This document shows, piece after piece, positions 7,880 through 12,967 of a DNA stretch of 15,127 nucleotides. Origin of the DNA: JAVBJV01 sp031546815 (GTDB lineage Bacteria > Pseudomonadota > Alphaproteobacteria > Acetobacterales > Acetobacteraceae); NCBI GenBank assembly GCA_031546815.1, contig JAVBJV010000016.1, positions 1-15,127 on the forward strand, in the 5' to 3' direction. Position 1 is the stretch's first letter. Every line of letters starts with the position of its first letter. A program made the translations under genes and the position numbers. Under the pieces are notes generated by a model. The model was not told where the DNA came from. It saw only the letters and a program-made list of their open reading frames with translations, and did not search any database.

Positions 7880-7898
7880 TTAACCGAAATGTGGTTAA
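7880..7898. promoter_or_regulatory. Palindrome TTAACC-N7-GGTTAA in the pdhA leader, candidate operator
   Basis: A perfect 6-bp inverted repeat with a 7-nt spacer lies about 113 nt upstream of the pdhA ATG. The geometry (two half-sites near one helical turn apart) suits a dimeric regulator or a short RNA hairpin. No specific regulator is recognised. Confidence 0.4.
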
Positions 7899-7922
7899 GT
7901 GCTTGATCCCAGAGAAAGCCGA

Positions 7923-7961
7923 TCTGGACAGCCATAAAACAGGATAGTTTCCCTGTCCGGA
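7923..7961 (-). repeat. Inverted repeat with a competing internal hairpin in the pdhA leader
   Basis: TCTGGACAG (7923-7931) and CTGTCCGGA (7953-7961) pair in 8 of 9 positions. On the minus-strand RNA an alternative shorter stem, ACAGG (7956-7952) with CCTGT (7943-7939), would use some of the same bases and is followed by TTTA. The two stems cannot form together. This could be an attenuator-like switch or chance in an AT-rich leader. Confidence 0.35.
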
Positions 7962-8030
7962 TTTGATGTTTCAGAACATAGAACCGTTCTGTTTTGGAAT
8001 TTTATTCCAAATATATTCTGAAATCAAAAT
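7961..8030. repeat. Nested inverted repeats over the probable pdhA promoter
   Basis: The outer arms are TTTCAGAA (7969-7976) and TTCTGAAA (8016-8023), extended imperfectly by ATTTGAT (7961-7967) and ATCAAAAT (8023-8030). Inside are CAGAAC (7972-7977)/GTTCTG (7986-7991) and a perfect TTTGGAA (7993-7999)/TTCCAAA (8005-8011) with a 5-nt centre. The inner palindrome overlaps the proposed -10 box, so these repeats are good operator candidates. A cruciform or RNA role is also possible. Confidence 0.6.
7999..8027 (-). promoter_or_regulatory. Probable sigma-70-type promoter of the pdh operon
   Basis: On the minus strand a -35-like TTGATT (8027-8022) and a -10-like TAAAAT (8004-7999) are separated by exactly 17 nt. 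The predicted start of transcription is near 7992, giving a leader of about 225 nt to pdhA. It is the best promoter match I found upstream of pdhA. It lies just past the ftsB terminator, as expected for an independently transcribed operon. Confidence 0.55.
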
Positions 8031-8058
8031 GAACGCAGCTGATATGCGTACGTAAAAT

Positions 8059-8087
8059 CACCCTGCAGGATTGCCTCCCACAGGGTG
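8059..8087 (-). terminator. Probable terminator downstream of ftsB
   Basis: CACCCTG (8059-8065) and CAGGGTG (8081-8087) form a 7-bp stem whose 15-nt loop can pair further (AGG with CCT). On the minus strand the stem is followed by TGATTTTACG, a short T run. It begins about 25 nt after the ftsB stop codon. The T run is modest, so efficiency is uncertain. Confidence 0.55.
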
Positions 8088-8112
8088 CGAAACACGCTTG
8101 AGCAGGTGTTTT

Positions 8113-8442
8113 TTAGAAGAGGCGGTTACCCGGGCCGTACGGCACCACGATCTCGTTCGGGGCGGCGAGGTTCAGCATGGCACGCGCGCGTTCGTCCAGC
8201 GTATCGGGGTCGATCACCGGGCCGCGCAGGCTCGAGACACGGCGTTCCCACCCCTCGCGGTCGGATTCCACACGCGCGAGTTCAGCGCGCATCTCGCCCA
8301 GCTGCGAGTCACGTAGACGCTGCGTGATAATGCCGCGTTCCCCCTGTGTTGCCTGCCAGACGAAATACCCGCCCAGCGCCAGGAAGAATGTCGGCCAAAT
8401 CACGGTTTTCAGCCGCTGCTTTATCGCGCGTCCGAACGACAT
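8113..8442 (-). CDS. ftsB: Cell division protein FtsB/DivIC family (septum formation initiator)
   Basis: The 109-residue bitopic membrane protein has a short cytoplasmic N-terminus, one transmembrane helix (about 14-31, VIWPTFFLALGGYFVWQ) and a periplasmic coiled coil (about 38-72, LRDSQLGEMRAELARVESDR). The conserved C-terminal segment PDTLDERARAMLNLAAPNE (about 79-97) is the hallmark of the septum formation initiator family. FtsB joins FtsL and FtsQ in the divisome and links Z-ring assembly to septal peptidoglycan synthesis. Placement between eno and pdhA is typical of alphaproteobacteria. The ATG has GGAGG 10 nt upstream, held in the loop of a small hairpin. The divergent region upstream carries three GANTC sites. 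Confidence 0.9.
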   Translation of the reverse strand: MSFGRAIKQRLKTVIWPTFFLALGGYFVWQATQGERGIITQRLRDSQLGEMRAELARVESDREGWERRVSSLRGPVIDPDTLDERARAMLNLAAPNEIVVPYGPGNRLF

Positions 8443-8677
8443 GAGTTTGGAACCTCCGTTCCCTTCAAAGAATCACGATTGGAATCAAAAGGGAAGTATT
8501 GTTTTACAAGACTAATTACTTTCTCGCCAGAGAGTCTTTTCCGCCACACCGCTCTGTCACAGAACGACACACAAAGCCCCTTCCCCGCCACAATCCGCAC
8601 ATCGGGAAAACGCTTCGGCGGGCTTTATTATGCCTGCTCCACACGGCGGAGCGACATGTTCGGAGAGATTTGAAATC
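8443..8677. promoter_or_regulatory. Divergent promoter region between ftsB and the His-rich protein gene, with GANTC cluster
   Basis: This 235-nt intergenic region must hold the promoters of ftsB (minus) and the small exported-protein gene (plus). I see no strong consensus promoter on either strand. It contains three GANTC sites, the CcrM methylation target (8470-8474, 8482-8486, 8532-8536), a small TCTGTCACAGA palindrome (8553-8563), and GCTCC/GGAGC (8636-8640 and 8648-8652) in the leader of the plus-strand gene. Confidence 0.5.
8449..8462 (-). promoter_or_regulatory. ftsB ribosome binding site in a small hairpin
   Basis: GGAAC (8449-8453) and GTTCC (8458-8462) form a 5-bp stem whose 4-nt loop is GGAG on the minus-strand RNA. 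This GGAG is the core of the ftsB Shine-Dalgarno sequence. Confidence 0.45.
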
Positions 8678-8971
8678 ATGCGAAAAATTCTAGTAGCCCT
8701 TACTATTATTATTGGTTGCGCAGCTTCGGCGCAGGCGGCGCATATGCCGCTGTCGGTCGGCACATCTGCCAGCATCGTCGATGTTCAATATCGGGGACAT
8801 GGGCAGCGCCATCACCAGAGCCAACCGCAGCGGGCCTACGGCCATCAGCGCTACGCGCCGCCACCGCAGCATTATCGGCACACCCCGTCCCGGCATTATG
8901 GCCACCAGCGCCACGGCTACCAGCAGCACCGCTATTACGGACCGCGCCACAATCATCGCTATTATCGCTGA
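8678..8971 (+). CDS. Small exported His/Arg/Tyr/Gln-rich protein of unknown function
   Basis: The 97-residue product starts with a clear Sec signal peptide (MRKILVALTIIIGCAASAQA, about 1-20, AQA-A cleavage). The predicted mature part of 77 residues is unusual: by my count it has 13 His, 11 Arg, 10 Tyr and 10 Gln, no Cys or Lys, and one acidic residue. YGHQR occurs twice (in YGHQRY and YGHQRH), with HYRH and HNHRYY nearby. GGAGAG lies 10 nt before the chosen ATG at 8678. An upstream in-frame ATG at 8630 would put 16 residues ahead of the signal peptide and is less likely. It is the only complete plus-strand gene here, with a strong terminator directly after its stop. The family is not recognised. 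Metal binding or binding to acidic envelope polymers are possibilities from composition only. Confidence 0.75.
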   Translation: MRKILVALTIIIGCAASAQAAHMPLSVGTSASIVDVQYRGHGQRHHQSQPQRAYGHQRYAPPPQHYRHTPSRHYGHQRHGYQQHRYYGPRHNHRYYR

Positions 8972-8977
8972 CAATAA

Positions 8978-9006
8978 AAAAAGCCGGGGCATAACCCCGG
9001 CTTTTT
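8978..9006. terminator. Strong bidirectional Rho-independent terminator
   Basis: A-tract plus AGCCGGGG (to 8989) and CCCCGGCT plus T-tract (from 8995) form a 12-bp stem counting A-T pairs, with a 5-nt loop and a run of T on both strands. It lies between the stop of the plus-strand exported-protein gene and the stop of eno, and serves both. Confidence 0.92.
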
Positions 9007-9024
9007 CCTGCCCATAGCGGCCAA

Positions 9025-10302
9025 TCAGGCACGCAGGATGGTGCGCCCCGCGTAACGCGCTTCGGTGCCCAGTTCGGCCTCGATGCGGATCAACTGGTTG
9101 TACTTCGCCGTGCGGTCGGCACGCGCCAGGCTGCCGGTCTTGATCTGACCGCAATTCGTCGCCACCGCCAGATCGGCAATCGTCGCGTCTTCGGTTTCGC
9201 CCGAACGATGGCTCATCACCGCCGAGTAACCCGCGCGATGCGCCGTCTGCACGGCTTCCAGCGTTTCGGTCAGCGTACCGATCTGGTTCACCTTCACCAG
9301 GATCGAGTTCGCCGTCCCCGCCGCAATGCCGCGACGCAGGCGTTCGGTGTTGGTCACGAACAGATCGTCGCCAACCAGCTGCACCTTCTTGCCCAGCGTG
9401 TCGGTCAGCAGCTTCCAGCCATCCCAATCGTCTTCCGCGCAGCCGTCCTCGATCGAGGCGATCGGGAACTTGTCGCACAGGTTCTTCAGGTAGCTGACCA
9501 TACCGGCCGCATCGAACGTCTTGCCTTCGCCTTCAAGGATGTATTTGCCGTCCTTGAAGAATTCAGTCGAGGCGCAATCCAGCGCGAACGTCACGTCTTC
9601 ACCGGGGCGATAGCCAGCCTTCTCGCAGGCCTTGCTGATGAAGCTGAGTGCTTCCTCGGCCGACTTCAGGTTCGGCGCAAAGCCGCCTTCGTCGCCCACA
9701 TTGGTGTTGTGACCGGCCGCATGCAGGGCCTTTTTCAGTTCAGCGAAGATCTCGGCGCCAACGCGCACGGCTTCGGCCATCGTGCCCGCCGCAATCGGCT
9801 GCACCATGAATTCCTGGATGTCGATCGGGTTGTCGGCATGCTGGCCGCCATTCACGATGTTCATCATCGGCACCGGCAGCGTACGCGCATACGCCCCGCC
9901 GACATAGCGCCACAGCGGCAGACCAACCGATTCCGCCCCGGCCTTCGCCACCGCCAGGCTGACCGCCAGCGTGGCGTTCGCGCCCAGACGGGCCTTGTTC
10001 GGCGTGCCATCGAGGTCGATCATGATCTCGTCGATCTTGATCTGGTCGATCGCGTCGAGGCCGCTCAGCGCTTCGAAGATTTCGCCTTCGATGTTGTCGA
10101 TGGCGGTCAGAACGCCCTTGCCGCCGTAACGGCTCTTGTCGCCATCCCGCAGTTCGACGGCTTCGTGCGCCCCGGTCGACGCACCCGACGGCACAGCCGC
10201 TCGACCCATGGCGCCGTCTTCCAGCACCACATCAACTTCGACCGTGGGGTTGCCGCGCGAGTCCAGAATTTCGCGGGCGACAATATCAGCAATTGTGCTC
10301 AT
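9025..10302 (-). CDS. eno: Enolase (phosphopyruvate hydratase)
   Basis: The 425-residue glycolytic enzyme interconverts 2-phosphoglycerate and phosphoenolpyruvate. The start MSTIADIVAREILDSRGNPT is typical. Catalytic and metal residues can be placed: E205 in GDEGGFAPN; Mg ligands D242 (ALDCAS), E285 (SIEDG) and D312 (VGDDLFVTN); base K337 (VKVNQIG); and the SHRSGETED loop at 364-372. Length is normal. Its PEP product is also the KdsA co-substrate. eno ends at a strong terminator. Only 24 nt separate its ATG from a terminator-like hairpin on the dctA side, and no clear own promoter fits there, so its transcription start is unclear. Confidence 0.97.
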   Translation of the reverse strand: MSTIADIVAREILDSRGNPTVEVDVVLEDGAMGRAAVPSGASTGAHEAVELRDGDKSRYGGKGVLTAIDNIEGEIFEALSGLDAIDQIKIDEIMIDLDGTPNKARLGANATLAVSLAVAKAGAESVGLPLWRYVGGAYARTLPVPMMNIVNGGQHADNPIDIQEFMVQPIAAGTMAEAVRVGAEIFAELKKALHAAGHNTNVGDEGGFAPNLKSAEEALSFISKACEKAGYRPGEDVTFALDCASTEFFKDGKYILEGEGKTFDAAGMVSYLKNLCDKFPIASIEDGCAEDDWDGWKLLTDTLGKKVQLVGDDLFVTNTERLRRGIAAGTANSILVKVNQIGTLTETLEAVQTAHRAGYSAVMSHRSGETEDATIADLAVATNCGQIKTGSLARADRTAKYNQLIRIEAELGTEARYAGRTILRA

Positions 10303-10326
10303 GCTCGGGTTCCATCCGAAAATTGG

Positions 10327-10359
10327 AAAGGCCGGGGATGACTAGCACCCCCGGCCTTT
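10327..10359 (-). terminator. Hairpin between dctA and eno: dctA terminator or eno leader element
   Basis: AAAGGCCGGGG (10327-10337) and CCCCGGCCTTT (10349-10359) form a perfect 11-bp stem with an 11-nt loop. On the minus strand the stem ends in CCTTT followed by CCAATTTTC, a broken T run. It starts about 24 nt after the dctA stop. It most likely terminates dctA transcripts, but its closeness to the eno ATG means it could instead lie in the eno 5' leader. Confidence 0.7.
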
Positions 10360-10383
10360 TATGACCACTACCCGGTCTGCAGT

Positions 10384-11697
10384 TCAGGCGCTGGCGGGAA
10401 GCGCCCGGCCTTCCAGTTCCGCGTTCAGCTTGTCGCGGTCCAGTTCGTTTTCCCAACGGCTGACGACGATGGTCGCCACGCCATTGCCCACCAGATTGGT
10501 CAGCGCGCGGCATTCGCTCATGAACTTGTCGATCCCCAACAGGACGGCCAGCGCCTGGATCGGGATATCGGGGATCACCGCCAGCGTCGCCGCCAGCGTC
10601 ACAAACCCGGCCCCGGTCACGCCCGAGGCCCCCTTCGACGTCAGCATCGCCACGCCGATGATCATCAGCTCGTGCCCCAGCGTCAGCGGCGTGTTGGTCG
10701 CCTGCGCCAGGAACAGGATGGCCAGCGTCATGTAGATGTTGGTGCCATCCAAATTGAAGCTGTAGCCGGTTGGAATCACCAGCCCGACCACCGACTTCGA
10801 CGCACCCAGCTTTTCCATCTTGCGCATCATCTGCGGCAGCACGGTCTCGGACGAGGACGTGCCCACCACGATCAGCAGTTCGTCCTTGATATAGGCGATG
10901 AACTTGAAGATCGAGAACCCGGACAGTCGCGCCACAAAGCCCAGCACGATCACCACGAACAGGAAGCTGGTCAGGTAGAACAGCGCCACCAGAATGGCGA
11001 GCTTCTGCAGCGACCCGATGCCATACTTGCCGATGGTGAACGCCATCGCGCCAAACGCCCCCAGCGGCGCCACCTTCACCACAATGCCGATCATGCGGAA
11101 GAACAGCTGGCCTGCGGTGTCGATCGCGTGGGTGATCTTCGCCCCGGTTTCACCCATGTTCGCCACCGCCACGCCCGACAGGATCGAGACGAACAGCACC
11201 TGCAGCAGATCCCCCTGCACCAGAGCACCCAGAAACGCATTCGGGATGATCGAGATCAGATGCGCTACGATGCTGTCGTTATGCGCTGACTGGATATACG
11301 TGGCGGTTTCTGCCAGATCCTTGGCGCTGAGGTCGGCCGGATTGATGTTGAAACCCGCCCCCGGTTCGAACGTGCGCGCCACGATCAGCCCGATGACCAG
11401 GGCGACGGTCGAGGCAACCTCGAAATACAGCAGCGCCTTCAGCCCGACGCGGCCCACCTTGCTCAGGTCGCTGACCGAGGCAATGCCATGCACGATGGTG
11501 CAGAAAATCACCGGTGCGATCATCATCTTGATCAGCTTGATGAAGGCATCGCCGAACGGCTTCATGGCCGTTCCGGTCTCGGGGTAGTAATGCCCGAGCA
11601 GCACACCGACTACGATGGCGATAATGACCTGAATATATAGAATTTTGTACCACGCCCCACCCTTGGAACGCTCGACCGTGACACCTGTCCCTACCAA
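10384..11697 (-). CDS. dctA: C4-dicarboxylate transporter, DctA type (dicarboxylate/amino acid:cation symporter family)
   Basis: The inner-membrane symporter is expected to take up succinate, fumarate or malate with protons or sodium. Family signatures are intact (numbering from TTG at 11697): GTSSSETVLPQMM near 279-291, PTGYSFNLDGTNIY (309-322), SKGASGVTGAGF (354-365) and MSECRALTNLVGNG (393-406). The opening YKILYIQVIIAIVVGVLLGH and AMKPFGDAFIKLIKMMIAPVIFCT match DctA rather than glutamate carriers. An ATG at 11739 would add 14 odd residues with no ribosome site. The TTG at 11695-11697 has GGAGAGAG just upstream and gives 437 residues, close to known DctA lengths, so I prefer it; the start remains uncertain. 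Palindromes upstream and a hairpin downstream suggest an independently regulated single-gene unit. Confidence 0.92.
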   Translation of the reverse strand: MVGTGVTVERSKGGAWYKILYIQVIIAIVVGVLLGHYYPETGTAMKPFGDAFIKLIKMMIAPVIFCTIVHGIASVSDLSKVGRVGLKALLYFEVASTVALVIGLIVARTFEPGAGFNINPADLSAKDLAETATYIQSAHNDSIVAHLISIIPNAFLGALVQGDLLQVLFVSILSGVAVANMGETGAKITHAIDTAGQLFFRMIGIVVKVAPLGAFGAMAFTIGKYGIGSLQKLAILVALFYLTSFLFVVIVLGFVARLSGFSIFKFIAYIKDELLIVVGTSSSETVLPQMMRKMEKLGASKSVVGLVIPTGYSFNLDGTNIYMTLAILFLAQATNTPLTLGHELMIIGVAMLTSKGASGVTGAGFVTLAATLAVIPDIPIQALAVLLGIDKFMSECRALTNLVGNGVATIVVSRWENELDRDKLNAELEGRALPASA

Positions 11698-11700
11698 TAT

Positions 11701-11708
11701 CTCTCTCC
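11701..11708 (-). promoter_or_regulatory. Ribosome binding site favouring the TTG start of dctA
   Basis: GGAGAGAG on the minus strand lies directly upstream of the TTG at 11695-11697 (about 5 nt from its GGAGAG core). The alternative ATG at 11739 has no comparable site. Confidence 0.55.
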
Positions 11709-11816
11709 ATGAGACGCATGGCGGCCGCACGAACTGCATGTTCGCACGCTCTACGCCATATGTTTTTTGCTGATCCCGTGGGCGGAAAATAACGCCACAG
11801 GCAACAAACGGAAAGT

Positions 11817-11833
11817 AATATCAGGGGGATATT
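11817..11833. repeat. Inverted repeat AATATC-N5-GATATT upstream of dctA
   Basis: A perfect 6-bp inverted repeat with spacer AGGGG, slightly extendable with a bulge (GTAATATC / GATATTTAC), lies about 120 nt upstream of the proposed dctA start. It is a candidate regulator site of unknown identity. Confidence 0.4.
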
Positions 11834-11855
11834 TACGTTATTGAGGTTAATTAAG

Positions 11856-11882
11856 CTGATGTGGGAATAATTACCACATCAG
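11856..11882. promoter_or_regulatory. Near-perfect 27-bp palindrome upstream of dctA, candidate operator
   Basis: CTGATGTGG (11856-11864) and CCACATCAG (11874-11882) are perfect 9-bp arms. The 9-nt centre is itself symmetric (AAT-A-ATT) except for one mismatched pair. The whole site is thus a 27-bp palindrome with a single mismatch. It lies about 160-185 nt before the dctA start and about 50 nt after the stop of the small membrane gene. The stem has no T run after it on the minus strand, so a regulator operator fits better than an intrinsic terminator. An 8-bp palindrome TTAATTAA (11847-11854) is adjacent. Confidence 0.55.
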
Positions 11883-11933
11883 ACGGCCTATTATCAGATT
11901 GTATAATTACGGTATTGCACCAACACGGTACGT

Positions 11934-12137
11934 TTATTGCTGTCCGCCATCCAGATTATTGTCCGATGGTAATGGCGGTTCGGGGCGATGTCCGGCCAAT
12001 ACCAGACCCAATACGGCCCCGGGCAAAGCCACCCAGCCATACCATGGCAGCATCTGCCCCACCTGCACGGCAGTCCACACCGCCAGCGCAAACGCCGCGA
12101 TGCAGAGTGCCGTCAGGCAGTAGCCGAGTGTTTTCAA
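11934..12137 (-). CDS. Small two-helix membrane protein, unknown function
   Basis: The 67-residue product has two hydrophobic segments (about 4-26, LGYCLTALCIAAFALAVWTAV, and about 32-49, WYGWVALPGAVLGLVLAG). Trp and Tyr residues sit at the likely membrane boundary and a short polar tail follows (RPEPPLPSDNNLDGGQQ). The start is a TTG at 12135-12137 that overlaps the kdsA TGA by 4 nt (TTGA), with AAGGCGG just upstream; the next in-frame ATG would remove the first helix. The overlap implies translation coupled to kdsA. The hydrophobic pattern argues for a real gene, but the family is not recognised and no function is proposed. Confidence 0.6.
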   Translation of the reverse strand: MKTLGYCLTALCIAAFALAVWTAVQVGQMLPWYGWVALPGAVLGLVLAGHRPEPPLPSDNNLDGGQQ

Positions 12138-12967
12138 ACCGCCTTCGCGACCTTGTCGAACGCCTGCAGGCGCGCCAGCAGGGCCGGCATTTCGGCCAGC
12201 GGAATCATGTTCGGCCCGTCGGACGGAGCCTTGTCCGGATCGGGGTGTGTTTCGATGAACAGCGCCGACACACCCACCGCCAGCGCGGCCCGCGCCAGCA
12301 CCGGGGCGAATTCACGCTGCCCGCCCGAGGAACCACCCTGCCCGCCCGGCTGCTGCACCGAATGGGTCACGTCGAACACCACCGGCCAGCCGGTCTGCGC
12401 CATGATCGGCAGGCCGCGGAAATCGGTCACCAGTGTGTTGTAGCCGAACGAAACGCCGCGTTCGGTCAGCAGGATGTTCTTGTTGCCTGTGCTCGCCAGC
12501 TTGGCGGCGACATTTGCCATGTCCCACGGTGCCAGGAACTGGCCCTTCTTCACGTTCACAGCCTTGCCGGTATTGCCCGCTGCCAGCAGCAGGTCAGTCT
12601 GGCGGCACAGGAACGCCGGGATCTGCAGGCAATCCACCGCTTCCGCAGCAGGCTTGCAGTGATCTTCCGCATGAATGTCGGTCAACACCGGCACACCGAG
12701 CTTTTCGCGCACTTCCGCCAGCACGGCGAGGCCCTTGCTCATCCCCATGCCGCGCTGCCCTTTCAGGCTGGTGCGGTTGGCCTTGTCGTACGAGGCCTTG
12801 AAGATCAGCCCGATGCCCAGCTTGCCGGTCATCTCCTTCAATGCGGTCGCGATCTCGAACGCATGGTCCCGGCTTTCCAGCTGGCAGGGGCCCGCAATCA
12901 GCGCGAAGGGACGGTCGTTGGCGATCTCGACATTGCCGATACGCACCACGGTGTTGGGATTAGACAA
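12134..12967 (-). CDS. kdsA: 3-deoxy-D-manno-octulosonate 8-phosphate synthase (Kdo-8-P synthase)
   Basis: The 277-residue TIM-barrel enzyme condenses PEP with D-arabinose 5-phosphate to Kdo-8-phosphate for lipopolysaccharide inner core. Motifs are IAGPCQLESRDH (about 24-35), FKASYDKANRTS, PVLTDIHAEDH, LQIPAFLCRQTDLL, KKGQFLAPWDM, FDVTHSVQQPGG and ETHPDPDKAPSDGPNM. C28, H202, E239 and D250 match the ligand set of the metal-dependent class; metal-independent enzymes have Asn in place of the Cys. The chosen start is TTG at 12965-12967, which overlaps the pyrG stop and has AGGCAGG 6 nt upstream. It gives SNPNTVVRIGNVEIAND, a normal N-terminus. The ATG at 13024 would overlap pyrG by 65 nt with an Arg/Ser-rich stretch unlike the family. 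Confidence 0.94.
   Translation of the reverse strand: MSNPNTVVRIGNVEIANDRPFALIAGPCQLESRDHAFEIATALKEMTGKLGIGLIFKASYDKANRTSLKGQRGMGMSKGLAVLAEVREKLGVPVLTDIHAEDHCKPAAEAVDCLQIPAFLCRQTDLLLAAGNTGKAVNVKKGQFLAPWDMANVAAKLASTGNKNILLTERGVSFGYNTLVTDFRGLPIMAQTGWPVVFDVTHSVQQPGGQGGSSGGQREFAPVLARAALAVGVSALFIETHPDPDKAPSDGPNMIPLAEMPALLARLQAFDKVAKAV

Larger units (their letters stand above)
7768..8112 (-). other. 345-nt AT-rich intergenic leader between ftsB and pdhA
   Basis: No convincing coding sequence is present. From right to left it holds the ftsB terminator hairpin, a sigma-70-like promoter embedded in nested inverted repeats, a pair of overlapping hairpins, and a TTAACC/GGTTAA palindrome, each listed separately. 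The part from about 7960 to 8035 is much richer in A and T than the surrounding genes. It is most simply read as the promoter and long 5' leader (about 225 nt) of the pdhABC-lpd-lipA operon. Confidence 0.7.

Noticed and set aside
7880..7898. CtrA binding site (TTAA-N7-TTAA)
   Set aside because: The two TTAA elements are 11 nt apart, not 7, so the CtrA consensus is not met; the palindrome is reported on its own terms.
7768..7935. N-terminal extension of pdhA to an upstream ATG
   Set aside because: The extra 56 residues match no E1-alpha feature, there is no Shine-Dalgarno at 7935, and GAGGAG supports the start at 7767.
8091..8114. Plus-strand stem (AACAC/GTGTT) followed by a T run near the 3' end of ftsB
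   Set aside because: No plus-strand gene precedes it and the stem is short and broken; the T run is simply the ftsB 3' end (TAA and lysine-free tail read in reverse).
8479..8673. Short plus-strand open frames in the ftsB upstream region
   Set aside because: They have no ribosome site or recognisable sequence pattern, overlap each other, and cross the probable promoter region.
11740..11933. Sigma-54 promoter for dctA (TGGC-N8-TTGC)
   Set aside because: I looked for it because dctA is sigma-54-controlled in rhizobia, but no copy with correct spacing is visible.
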